11,193 nucleotides of DNA from Kordiimonadaceae bacterium (lineage in GTDB: Bacteria; Pseudomonadota; Alphaproteobacteria; Sphingomonadales; Kordiimonadaceae), in assembly GCA_014238195.1 (NCBI GenBank), contig JABABO010000081.1:1-11193 (forward strand), read 5' to 3'. A model generated the notes under the pieces. The model did no database searches and had not been told where the DNA came from. It saw nothing but the letters and a program-made list of their open reading frames with translations. This document shows positions 1 through 7,597 of the stretch, one piece after another (positions within the stretch are counted from its first letter, which is position 1; each line of letters begins with the position of its first letter). The position numbers and the translations under genes are program-made.

Positions 1-884
1 AAGTTCAATTGCAGAAACAGAATCATCATCAAACCCAAACACCACAAAGCTTACACCAGCATCAGTGTTGCTATTCGGGTCTGCATTAGGTACCCCAATG
101 ATAATATCATCAACACCATCGCCGTTGACATCCCCAGCACTGGAAACGGAAAAGCCAGCTTGGTCACTATTATTATTATTATAAAGAATAAAGCCATTGC
201 TACCGTCTAAGTTGCCCAAATCGACCGCAGATAAGTCAGTGGCACCAAACACCACATAGTTTTCACCTGCGCCAGAAGCACCATTATTATACCCATCGCC
301 TCCCTTTGCCCCAATGATTATATCATCAATACCATCACCGTTGACATCCCCTGCGCTAGACACTGAAAAGCCACTACGATCAGCACTATCAAGGCCCGTA
401 ATGATGAAACCATCGCTGCTCGCCAGATTGGAAAGGTTAATGGCTGATGCAAAACTGTCGCTGTTGCCAAAGATTACATAGCTTTCACCTACGCCATTTA
501 CATTAGCATTAGTAGGTGCACCGATGATCAAGTCATCCACACCATCGCCGTTGACATCCCCCGCACCAGACACGGAATGACCACTATAGTCGTTAGCATC
601 AATACCATTGATAACAAAACCATTGCTGCCATCAAGGCTGGACAGTTCAGTGGGTATCGCAGACCCATCACTGTTACCAAATATCACATAACTGGCCCCG
701 GCGTCACTCTCAACACCCTTCGCCCCAATGATAAAATCATCAATACCATCGTCGTTGACATCCCCAGCACTGGATACCGAAAAACCAAACAGATCGAACT
801 CATCAATACCAGTCAGCGTGAAGCCAGCTCTGCCATCAATGCTGGTTAGTTCATAGGACGCTTGATAGCCTGACAGGCCCTCCA
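1..884 (-). repeat. Second FG-GAP block, at least four repeats, cut by window edge
   Basis: Calcium-loop motifs (DVNDDGIDDFIIG, DVNGDGVDDLIIG and two near copies) lie around plus positions 745, 540, 336 and 118. The block follows a TVTDDPF linker very like the TVTNDPF linker before the first FG-GAP block, so the cadherin-to-propeller arrangement is itself repeated. If this block also forms a seven-bladed propeller, about three more repeats should lie beyond the left edge. Confidence 0.82.
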
Positions 885-3800
885 CCTCAAACGGGTCATC
901 GGTCACAGTGATGGTCAGGGCTAAATCAACAGTTTCACTGATGTTACCCGCATTAATCGCGGTCACAGTCACATCGTAATCAGACTTAGTCTCAAAATCG
1001 GGCGGGCTGAGAAAGCTAAGCTCGCCTGTGTCAGTATCAATCGTGAAATCAAGCGAGTCATCGCCGCTAAGGCTGTATATGATGCCCGTGTCAAAATCGC
1101 CGCCCAGAAGGCTGGCATTTAAGTTCATCACGGCGCCTGTATGGTTTTCCTCCACCGATACGGCGCTGGCATTGAAAAACACAAATTCAGTTGTATCATC
1201 CGTAACTTCAATGGTCACATCTTGGGTTTTCGAAGCGCCACTTAAAGTATCGGTCGCTGTCACCGTTAGGACGTAATCATTGCCACTATTGCCGCTGCCT
1301 TGCGGGTTTTCATAATCGGGTGAGTTTTTAAAGCTCAGCTCGCCCGTCGCGGTATCAATGGTGAAATCAAGCGAGTCATCACCGCCTGAAATACTATAGG
1401 TGATACCATCATCATTAGCCCTATTATTATTACTGGCTTGAATATCCAGCACATCACCCGTGCTGTTTTCTTCAAATGACGCAGTGTTGCTATTATTGAA
1501 CACAAATTCAGTTTCATCATCGACAACTGTAATGGTCACATCTTCGTCTATCGTAACGTTATTTGAAGTATTGGTCGCTATAACGTTTAGGACGTAATGA
1601 TTGCCACTATCGCCGCTGCCTAGCGGGTTTTCAAAGTCTGGTGGGCTTATAAAGCTTAGATCGCCATTCGCGGTATCAATATTAAACAGCCCCCCATCTC
1701 TGCCGTCATCTGCGATACTATAGGTGATACCAACATCATCATCACCCCCACCAAAGCTGGCGTTGATATCCAGCACCACACCAGTGCTGTTTTCCTCAAC
1801 TGTATTAGTGTTGACATTATTGAACACAAATTCAGTTGTATCATCCGTAACGTTAATGGTCACATCTTGGGTTCTCAAAGCGCCACTTGAACTATCGGTC
1901 GCTATAACCGTCAGGACGTAATCATTGCCACTATCGCCGCTGCCTTGCGGGGATTCATAATCGGGTGGGCTTATAAAGCTCAGCTCGCCCGATGTATTAA
2001 TGGTGAACTTACTGGCATCAGTACCAGCGATGCTATAGGTGATACCATCATCATTAGCCCTATTATTATTACTGGCTTGAATATCCAGCACCACACCCGT
2101 GCTGTTTTCTTCAACTGAAATAGTGTCGGCATTCGTAAATACAATTTCCCCTAAACCCAATAAATTAGGCCCACCAAAGATGATATAGCTTTCGCCTGCC
2201 TGACTACTAGCCTTTGGTGCGCCAATGATCAAATCATCATAACCATCAGCATTCAGATCACCAGCACCAGCGACAGAATAACCATTCCAATTCGTCCCAG
2301 TAGCATCAGCAGCGTTCAGCTGAAAACCCTGTCCGCCATCTAAGTTAGATAGTTCTATCACAGAGACCGTGATATTGCTGGAACCAAACACTACATAGGT
2401 TACACCTTTGGCGCTATCATATTGATGCGCCCCGATGATCAGATCATCATGGCCATCACCATTAACATCACCGGCGCTAGAGACTGAATAACCGCTATGA
2501 TCGCCTGATAAGTTACCGTTAATTGTAAAACCGTTACTGCCATCAAGGCTGGAAAGCTTGATCGCTGAGGCAAAGCCACCATTATCTCCAAACACTACAT
2601 AGGTTTCGCCGCTGTTATCAGCGTTATTCGTATTGTCATTAGCATCCGCTAGGTAAGCCCCAATGATAATGTCATCATAACCATCACCATTGACATCGCC
2701 AGCGCCAGATACGGAAAAACCACTACGATCTTGCCCATCTATACCGTCTAGTCGAAAGCCATTTGAGCCATCAAGACTAGCTACATCGATAACTGAGGCG
2801 CCTAAGCCCGTACCGCCAAACACCACATAGGTCTCACCCTTGCTCAGAGCATTAGTGCCGCTTGCAACTGGAACGTAGTTAGTCCCAATAATCAGATCGT
2901 CATAACCATCACCGTTAATATCCCCAGCACTGGAAACGGAATGGCCGATTCTTTGTACATTACTAGGTAATCCATCATTCTTTGTAATGGCAAAGCCGTT
3001 TGAACCATCAAGGCTTGAGAGTTCCAGAACAGACCCAAAAGCAACTTTCTCATTACCATACACTACGTAAGTAGCACCATCAGTTCCACTATACGGCGCC
3101 CCAATGATTATGTCATCATAACCATCAGCGTTCAAATCACCAGCGCTAGAGACAGAGAAACCACTGTTCTCGCTTGCATTGATACCGTTTATTTTAAATC
3201 CATCGGTGCCATCAAGGCTGGAAAGCTTGATCACTGGGTCAAAATCAGTACCCTTTCCAAATACTACATAGGATTCACCTGATTTATCACCATTCGGGCC
3301 AGCATGGTAAGCCCCGATGATTATGTCATCATAACCATCACCATCAATATCCCCTGCACTGGATACGGAAACCCCACTTCTGTCAGCTTTATCAATTCCA
3401 TGAAGAGCAAAGCCATTATTACCATCTAAGCCAGAGAGATTTATCAAAGACAAATTTATGTTACTAGACCCAAACACTACGTAACTTTCACCAGTATTTT
3501 TAAAAGTGTTGGCATTGCCAGCATCTGGGTTTGCCTTCCACGTCCCAATGATAACATCATCGTAGCCATCGCCGTTGACATCACCCGCTGAGGACACTGA
3601 CCGACCGCTTTCATCTCCTCCTGAAGTCGCGCCTATAATGGTGAAACCACTACTACCGCCTATACTAGAAAGTTCATAAGCAGATGCAAAACCCGTCACC
3701 TTCAGGGAGTCGTCCTCATCAAACGGGTCATTGGTCACAGTGATGGTTAGGCCAAAGGTCCCGGTCTCATTACCATCGTAGGCTTCCACCGTTAGGACGT

Positions 3801-4080
3801 AAACATTGTTACTGTCAGCATCAGATGGGCTTTCATAATCTGGTGTGCCGACAAAGCGCAGCTCCCCCGAATCGCTGTCGACCCTGAAATCCCCATTATC
3901 AGTCCCTGTAATACTGTACTTAGTAATCCAAAGATCTCCTGCTAGGCCGTTTAAGCTCGCCTGAATATCCAACACAACACCCGTGTGATTTTCTTCAACG
4001 GATAGGGTGGTTGGATTAAGAAATGTTATGGGCATGGCTGTATTTGTACTTTCTTTAAATCTAGAATCATTCGCTGGCAT
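1..4080 (-). CDS. Giant FG-GAP / cadherin-like repeat protein, probable secreted adhesin (C-terminus outside window)
   Basis: This frame is open without a stop from 4080 to the left edge: 1360 codons, with the C-terminus missing. Residues about 16-121 form a cadherin-like module (LSVEENHTG, then a DYESP...YVLTVEAYD pattern). Residues about 122-640 hold seven FG-GAP repeats, each with a DVNGDGYDDIIIG-type calcium loop followed by SYVVFG. Residues about 642-1065 hold four further cadherin-like modules, and about 1067-1360 at least four more FG-GAP repeats. Such proteins usually act outside the cell in adhesion, matrix or carbohydrate binding. I see no N-terminal signal peptide, so type I secretion through a C-terminal signal is a plausible inference that cannot be tested here. 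The ATG at 4080 is chosen as the first ATG in the open frame. ATG at 4035, directly before the first module, is an alternative, and neither has a good Shine-Dalgarno. The frame continues open to 4222 with only GTG/TTG starts. Family assignment is secure; function is inferred. Confidence 0.88.
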   Translation of the reverse strand, partial: MPANDSRFKESTNTAMPITFLNPTTLSVEENHTGVVLDIQASLNGLAGDLWITKYSITGTDNGDFRVDSDSGELRFVGTPDYESPSDADSNNVYVLTVEAYDGNETGTFGLTITVTNDPFDEDDSLKVTGFASAYELSSIGGSSGFTIIGATSGGDESGRSVSSAGDVNGDGYDDVIIGTWKANPDAGNANTFKNTGESYVVFGSSNINLSLINLSGLDGNNGFALHGIDKADRSGVSVSSAGDIDGDGYDDIIIGAYHAGPNGDKSGESYVVFGKGTDFDPVIKLSSLDGTDGFKINGINASENSGFSVSSAGDLNADGYDDIIIGAPYSGTDGATYVVYGNEKVAFGSVLELSSLDGSNGFAITKNDGLPSNVQRIGHSVSSAGDINGDGYDDLIIGTNYVPVASGTNALSKGETYVVFGGTGLGASVIDVASLDGSNGFRLDGIDGQDRSGFSVSGAGDVNGDGYDDIIIGAYLADANDNTNNADNSGETYVVFGDNGGFASAIKLSSLDGSNGFTINGNLSGDHSGYSVSSAGDVNGDGHDDLIIGAHQYDSAKGVTYVVFGSSNITVSVIELSNLDGGQGFQLNAADATGTNWNGYSVAGAGDLNADGYDDLIIGAPKASSQAGESYIIFGGPNLLGLGEIVFTNADTISVEENSTGVVLDIQASNNNRANDDGITYSIAGTDASKFTINTSGELSFISPPDYESPQGSGDSGNDYVLTVIATDSSSGALRTQDVTINVTDDTTEFVFNNVNTNTVEENSTGVVLDINASFGGGDDDVGITYSIADDGRDGGLFNIDTANGDLSFISPPDFENPLGSGDSGNHYVLNVIATNTSNNVTIDEDVTITVVDDETEFVFNNSNTASFEENSTGDVLDIQASNNNRANDDGITYSISGGDDSLDFTIDTATGELSFKNSPDYENPQGSGNSGNDYVLTVTATDTLSGASKTQDVTIEVTDDTTEFVFFNASAVSVEENHTGAVMNLNASLLGGDFDTGIIYSLSGDDSLDFTIDTDTGELSFLSPPDFETKSDYDVTVTAINAGNISETVDLALTITVTDDPFEVEGLSGYQASYELTSIDGRAGFTLTGIDEFDLFGFSVSSAGDVNDDGIDDFIIGAKGVESDAGASYVIFGNSDGSAIPTELSSLDGSNGFVINGIDANDYSGHSVSGAGDVNGDGVDDLIIGAPTNANVNGVGESYVIFGNSDSFASAINLSNLASSDGFIITGLDSADRSGFSVSSAGDVNGDGIDDIIIGAKGGDGYNNGASGAGENYVVFGATDLSAVDLGNLDGSNGFILYNNNNSDQAGFSVSSAGDVNGDGVDDIIIGVPNADPNSNTDAGVSFVVFGFDDDSVSAIEL
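1394..1452. repeat. 59-bp direct repeat, copy A (partner 2033-2091)
   Basis: This stretch is base-for-base identical to 2033-2091, 639 bp away, about the length of two cadherin-like modules. It encodes the segment from the A-x-NNNRANDDGITY region to the VLDIQ strand of the module. Similarity continues past the identical core into the sequence encoding EENSTG. Confidence 0.9.
2033..2091. repeat. 59-bp direct repeat, copy B (partner 1394-1452)
   Basis: Second copy of the identical 59-bp stretch. It lies in the first of the four tandem cadherin-like modules, and copy A lies in the third. The in-frame spacing of 639 bp (213 codons) means that recombination between the copies would remove or add exactly two modules without breaking the frame. 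Confidence 0.9.
2160..3715 (-). repeat. Seven FG-GAP repeats: one complete predicted beta-propeller
   Basis: Protein-level repeats inside the giant minus-strand gene. Calcium-loop motifs of the form D-[VIL]-N/D-x-DG-[YH]-DD-[ILV]-IIG occur near plus positions 3565, 3335, 3120, 2905, 2675, 2460 and 2240, a period of about 215-230 bp (72-76 residues). Each is followed by a [SN]YVVFG-like strand and an LSSLDG..GF segment, and preceded by an SGxSVSSAGD segment. Seven FG-GAP repeats is the number that closes an integrin-alpha-type seven-bladed propeller, so this block is probably a complete folded unit. Confidence 0.85.
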
Positions 4081-4531
4081 TACACGCAACTGGGTATTGT
4101 TTAACGCATAATTTACTATACCGCAATATCTCTGCACCCGTTTTTGCAGTCTTTTGCGTATTTTTTGATTCTGAAATTTATTAAAGAACACTTGATATCC
4201 AAAATAAAAGATACACCCTACACTTTATAAGAGATTATTTCAGAGAAGCCCTAGCACATTGCCCAATAAAAAGCGAAACTATATCAATGGTTTATCACTT
4301 TTCTTTACTCAAAATATCATAAATTTTAACCATCATCCGTGTTGATGAAAACTCAATAATACAATTTAAACTATACTATATTTATAGGAAAGTAATTTAA
4401 TAATATTTTCTATTTAAAAGTGTTTCATTTTAAGGAAAATCGTTTTACAATCAATTTTTAGAATGAACGCATTCAATTAACCATACATTGATTCGCATTA
4501 ACTTTATGCGTTAACTATGGTCTGGAACTAT

Positions 4532-4636
4532 AGCGAGACCAATGAATAATGATTTCATTATTTATTGATAAGTCGAACCGTAATAAAAGCGAGACCAATG
4601 AATAATGATTTCATTATTTATTGATAAGTCGAACCG
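4532..4636. repeat. Perfect 49-bp tandem duplication with internal dyad
   Basis: 4532-4580 and 4588-4636 are identical over 49 bp, separated by 7 bp, giving a 56-bp period. Each copy contains the perfect inverted repeat AATAATGA-tt-TCATTATT (4546-4563 and 4602-4619). The arms extend to 12 bp with a single mismatch. There is no T-run suited to a terminator, so paired operator sites or a duplicated small element are better explanations. Function unknown. Confidence 0.9.
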
Positions 4637-4647
4637 ACACAAATACT

Positions 4648-4690
4648 TATAGCCAAATAAGGTGATCAATATTCACCGCAATTGGCTATA
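4648..4690. repeat. Nested inverted repeat (hairpin/cruciform)
   Basis: The outer arms TATAGCCAA (4648-4656) and TTGGCTATA (4682-4690) are perfectly complementary. Inside them GGTGA (4661-4665) pairs with TCACC (4673-4677) around a 7-nt loop. It begins 12 bp after the tandem duplication. The sequence after it (GTGTTTCGC) is not a terminator U-tract. It could be a small palindromic element, a structured leader or a regulator site. Confidence 0.75.
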
Positions 4691-4805
4691 GTGTTTCGCT
4701 TAAGCGGTAAGGTCTTTTGCCCTTTAAATTTCACACATTGATTTCGCCCATTAGATATGGGGGGGAATCAATGTTGAATATGGTAAAATAAATTTAGGAA
4801 AAGCC

Positions 4806-4832
4806 TTTACTTTGAAATTTCCTTGCTAAAAT
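4806..4832 (+). promoter_or_regulatory. Candidate promoter for sdhCDAB
   Basis: TAAAAT at 4827-4832 differs from the -10 consensus at one base and is preceded by TGC, an extended -10 pattern. TTTACT at 4806-4811 is a weak -35 with a 15-bp spacer, shorter than ideal. It would give a 5' leader of about 165 nt before sdhC. Other AT-rich stretches nearby could serve equally well. Confidence 0.3.
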
Positions 4833-5005
4833 ATAAAGAAGCCCTTGCAGTTCATGCGTGAACGGGGGTAATAATGATTTGATTGTGATTTATTGGGACT
4901 GGTACTTAATTACTGGCGCTAGTGGTTGTCCACCCAAAACATCACTGAGTAAAGTTTGATTTTGGCTAAAGTTTGTTTTTAATACGAAGCAATGAGGTGT
5001 TATCC

Positions 5006-5404
5006 ATGGCACAGGCGAACAAACGCCCGCTTTCTCCGCACTTGTCGGTCTATTCTTGGGGGGCGCATATGCTGGTTTCAATCCTGCACCGCGCGACGGG
5101 GTCGGCACTGGCGTTTGGTATGGTGTTGCTGACATGGTGGTTGGTGGCACTGGCTGGGGGGCCAGACTATTTCAATCTTGTCAATGGCTATGCCAGCACT
5201 GTGCTGGGCCGGTTGGTTTTGTTTGGCCTAACCTTTGCCCTTATGCAGCACACCGCTTCTGGCATTCGGCACCTGTTTATGGATACTGGCAAGTTATACG
5301 ACCTGAAAGCCAATACCAACAGCGCTTTGCTGACGTTCGTGTTTTCACTGATTGCCACTGTTGCGATTTGGGTCGCTGCCTACAAAGTTATGGGGGTCCT
5401 GTAA
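5006..5404 (+). CDS. sdhC: Succinate dehydrogenase cytochrome b556 subunit SdhC
   Basis: Membrane anchor subunit of complex II. With SdhD it holds the SdhAB catalytic part on the inner membrane, binds haem b and forms the ubiquinone site. The 132 residues fit the family length. Visible signatures are RPLSPHLSVY near the N-terminus, SILHRATGSAL (residues 25-35, quinone-site region) and HTASGIRHLFMD (82-93), whose His82 corresponds to the haem-ligand histidine. Three hydrophobic helices lie at about 24-50, 64-86 and 107-130. The start at 5006 is preferred over the in-frame upstream ATG at 4973 because GAGG at 4994-4997 is well placed and the protein then begins MAQANKRPLSPHL, as in homologues. 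It is the first gene of sdhCDAB, with 1 nt before sdhD. Confidence 0.95.
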   Translation: MAQANKRPLSPHLSVYSWGAHMLVSILHRATGSALAFGMVLLTWWLVALAGGPDYFNLVNGYASTVLGRLVLFGLTFALMQHTASGIRHLFMDTGKLYDLKANTNSALLTFVFSLIATVAIWVAAYKVMGVL

Positions 5405-5405
5405 T

Positions 5406-5789
5406 ATGGTTGATATGAAAGCACCGCTGGCAAAAGTACGGGGTCTGGGCAGCGCTAAAGGCGGCACGCACCACTGGTTAACCCACCGATTAACAGCCCT
5501 TGCCAATATTCCACTGGTGATTTTCCTAACGGTTTCATTTGTCGGTAATGTCGGCAAGGAACACGCCGCATGGATCGCTTGGCTCAAACAACCGCTGGTG
5601 AGCGTTCTTCTTATTTTGTTTATTCTTAACGTACTGCATCATATGCGCAGTGGCCTTCAGGTCTTGATTGAGGATTATATTCATACCGCTGGAACCAAAT
5701 GGACTGTGTTAGTCCTGATCAATTTTGCTGTGGCCCTGATGGGCGGCTTGTCGATCTTATCGGTTCTACGCATAGCATTTGGGGGATAA
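5406..5789 (+). CDS. sdhD: Succinate dehydrogenase hydrophobic membrane anchor subunit SdhD
   Basis: Second membrane anchor of complex II, 127 residues. The N-terminal PLAKVRGLGSAKGGTHHW stretch is typical of alphaproteobacterial SdhD. The signature HHMRSGLQVLIEDYIH (residues 78-93) holds His79, matching the haem ligand, and Asp90-Tyr91, matching the Asp-Tyr pair of the quinone site in the E. coli subunit. Hydrophobic helices lie at about 33-50, 63-80 and 98-121. The ATG at 5406 follows the sdhC stop by 1 nt, with GGGGG at 5392-5396 as a possible ribosome site inside sdhC. ATG at 5415 (MKAPLAKV) is an alternative. The tight spacing suggests translational coupling, and sdhA starts 3 nt after the stop. 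Confidence 0.94.
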   Translation: MVDMKAPLAKVRGLGSAKGGTHHWLTHRLTALANIPLVIFLTVSFVGNVGKEHAAWIAWLKQPLVSVLLILFILNVLHHMRSGLQVLIEDYIHTAGTKWTVLVLINFAVALMGGLSILSVLRIAFGG

Positions 5790-5792
5790 TTG

Positions 5793-7580
5793 ATGTCTGA
5801 AACTTACCCCATTCATCATCATACTTATGACGCTGTTGTGATCGGCGCTGGTGGGTCTGGCCTGCGGGCGACCATGGGTCTTGCCGAAAGCGGTTTGAAA
5901 ACTGCTTGTATCACCAAAGTATTTCCAACGCGCAGCCATACAGTCGCAGCCCAAGGCGGTATTGCCGCTAGTCTTGGTAATATGGGCAAGGACACTTGGC
6001 AGTGGCATATGTTTGATACTGTCAAAGGGTCTGACTGGCTAGGTGATCAGGATGCCATTGAATATATGGTCCGCGAAGCCCCAAAAGCTGTTTACGAGCT
6101 GGAACATTACGGTGTGCCGTTCAGCCGCACCGAAGAAGGCAAAATTTACCAACGGGCCTTTGGCGGCATGACAACAGATTTCGGTGAAGGCCCAGCGGCG
6201 CAGCGTACTTGTGCTGCTAGCGACCGCACAGGCCACGCGATGCTACACGCCATGTATCAACAGTCTTTAAAATATGACAGTGATTTCTTCATTGAATATT
6301 TCGCTATTGATCTGATTATGGAAAACGGTGAATGTCGCGGCGTGATTGCGATGAATATGGAAGATGGTACAATCCATGCCTTTCGCGCGCAAGCAACAGT
6401 GCTGGCAACTGGCGGTTATGGGCGTGCATATTTCAGTGCTACGTCAGCACATACCTGTACGGGGGACGGCGGCGGTATGGTTCTACGGGCGGGCCTTGCG
6501 ATGCAGGACCTAGAATTTGTTCAGTTCCACCCAACAGGGATATACGGCGCTGGTGTTTTAATCACCGAAGGCGCACGCGGCGAGGGCGGCATCTTGATCA
6601 ACAGCGAAGGCGAACGTTTTATGGAACGCTACGCCCCAAGCGCCAAGGACCTGGCATCCCGCGATGTTGTGTCGCGTTCAATCAGTAACGAAATCCGCGA
6701 AGGCCGCGGTGTTGGTGCTGAAAAAGATCACATGTATCTGCATCTGGATCATTTGGACCCAGAAATTTTAGCGGAGCGATTACCTGGCATCAGTGAAAGC
6801 GCGAAAATTTTCGCAGGCGTTGATGTCACCAAGCAGCCAATCCCAATTTTACCAACAGTGCATTATAATATGGGCGGTATACCAACCAATTACCACGGCG
6901 AAGTAATAAACCCGACACCCGAAAATCAGGATGCGACGGTTCCTGGATTATTCGCTGTGGGGGAGGCTGCTTGTGTCTCCGTACACGGTGCCAATCGCCT
7001 GGGTTCCAATAGTTTGATTGACCTTGTGGTCTTTGGCCGTGCAGTTGGTAAACGGGTGCCAGAGCTTGTAAAAGCTGGTGCCACGCAAAAACCGCTGCCT
7101 GATGGTTTTGCTGATATGGCGCTTGGTCGCTTAGACGCAGCGCGGTTTGCCAGTGGCAGTGCATCAACGGCTGAACGCAGGCTGGATATGCAGAAAACAA
7201 TGCAAACAAACTGCGCTGTTTTCCGCACCGAAGACGTGTTAGCCGAAGGTGTGAGCAAAATTGATAAAATTGCCTCTGAAATTGAGGACGTTAAAACCTC
7301 TGACCGTGGCCTTGTTTGGAATAGTGATTTAGTAGAAACGCTGGAACTGCAAAATCTTATTGGGCAAGCAGTGCTTACCATGCACAGTGCTGCAGCGCGT
7401 AAAGAAAGTCGCGGTGCTCATATGCATGAAGATTATCCAGACCGTGATGATCAAAACTGGATGAAGCATACTGCCTGCTGGTTTGATGGCAAAAACGTCA
7501 AGCTGGGCGAACGCGGTGTGCATGATTATACAATGAGTAGCGAAATTGATTATATTAAACCTAAAGCACGTGTGTACTAA
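5793..7580 (+). CDS. sdhA: Succinate dehydrogenase flavoprotein subunit SdhA
   Basis: Catalytic subunit oxidising succinate to fumarate with covalently bound FAD, on the cytoplasmic face of the membrane. The 595 residues fit the family. The FAD-binding GAGGSGLRA is at residues 18-26, and FPTRSHTVAAQGG contains His49, the covalent FAD attachment site. By alignment to E. coli SdhA, the active-site residues appear as His246 (FHPTG), Thr258-Glu259 (TEGARGEGG), Arg290 (SRDVVSRS), His357 (VHYNMGG) and Arg402 (HGANRLGSNSL), so the enzyme looks fully functional. ATG at 5793 is used with GGGGGA at 5781-5786 as ribosome site. The TTG immediately before it is in frame but unlikely to be the start. It lies 3 nt after sdhD and 17 nt before sdhB. 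Confidence 0.98.
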   Translation: MSETYPIHHHTYDAVVIGAGGSGLRATMGLAESGLKTACITKVFPTRSHTVAAQGGIAASLGNMGKDTWQWHMFDTVKGSDWLGDQDAIEYMVREAPKAVYELEHYGVPFSRTEEGKIYQRAFGGMTTDFGEGPAAQRTCAASDRTGHAMLHAMYQQSLKYDSDFFIEYFAIDLIMENGECRGVIAMNMEDGTIHAFRAQATVLATGGYGRAYFSATSAHTCTGDGGGMVLRAGLAMQDLEFVQFHPTGIYGAGVLITEGARGEGGILINSEGERFMERYAPSAKDLASRDVVSRSISNEIREGRGVGAEKDHMYLHLDHLDPEILAERLPGISESAKIFAGVDVTKQPIPILPTVHYNMGGIPTNYHGEVINPTPENQDATVPGLFAVGEAACVSVHGANRLGSNSLIDLVVFGRAVGKRVPELVKAGATQKPLPDGFADMALGRLDAARFASGSASTAERRLDMQKTMQTNCAVFRTEDVLAEGVSKIDKIASEIEDVKTSDRGLVWNSDLVETLELQNLIGQAVLTMHSAAARKESRGAHMHEDYPDRDDQNWMKHTACWFDGKNVKLGERGVHDYTMSSEIDYIKPKARVY

Positions 7581-7597
7581 GGCAGGGGAGACAAACA

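Larger units (their letters stand above)
885..2155 (-). repeat. Four tandem cadherin-like modules
   Basis: Four modules of about 100-108 residues begin near plus positions 2145, 1832, 1508 and 1190 and end near 890. Each has an F-x-N-x-[ND]T-x-S-x-EENSTG opening, a GITYSI strand, an F-x-I-[DN]T-x-[ST]G[ED]LSF segment, a P[DE][YF]E[NS]P segment, YVLTVIATD, and a TVxVTDDTTEFVF linker into the next module. This matches bacterial cadherin-like extracellular repeats, which usually bind calcium and act as spacers or adhesive domains. The modules are very similar to each other at DNA level, which suggests recent duplication. Confidence 0.8.
4081..5005. other. AT-rich intergenic region between divergent giant adhesin gene and sdhCDAB
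   Basis: A spacer of about 925 bp with no convincing coding sequence. The part from about 4150 to 4640 is strongly AT-rich, with many short A and T runs. It contains the 49-bp tandem duplication at 4532-4636, a nested hairpin at 4648-4690, a 10-bp palindrome CGCTTAAGCG at 4697-4706, a run of seven G at 4759-4765, a candidate promoter at 4806-4832, and an imperfect dyad TTCATGCGTGAA at 4851-4862 just downstream of that promoter. It must carry the control regions of both divergent units. I could not fix a promoter for the minus-strand gene. Confidence 0.7.

Noticed and set aside
577..1921. Several short plus- and minus-strand ORFs of 60-90 codons
   Set aside because: They lie inside the continuous minus-strand frame that encodes clear FG-GAP and cadherin-like repeats. 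Their similarity to each other simply mirrors the repeats read in the wrong frame.
1..4080. CRISPR-like appearance from regularly spaced repeats
   Set aside because: The period is 215-320 bp, the repeats are imperfect and all in one reading frame, and they encode known protein modules. There are no short identical repeats with unique spacers.
4532..4636. CRISPR mini-array
   Set aside because: Only two copies of 49 bp with a 7-bp gap, which is far too short for a spacer, and no cas gene in the window.
4648..4690. Rho-independent terminator
   Set aside because: The stem is convincing but the following bases on either strand have no T-run, and no gene ends close to it.
4890..5150. Minus-strand ORF overlapping the sdhC start
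   Set aside because: No recognisable domain, and it covers the sdhC ribosome site and conserved N-terminus; it is an antisense shadow.
4973..5404. Longer SdhC starting at ATG 4973
   Set aside because: The extra 11 residues are not typical of SdhC, and GAGG at 4994-4997 is placed for the ATG at 5006.
6826..7381. Antisense ORFs of 127 and 151 codons inside sdhA
   Set aside because: They are complementary to a fully conserved SdhA sequence and show low-complexity, non-domain-like composition.
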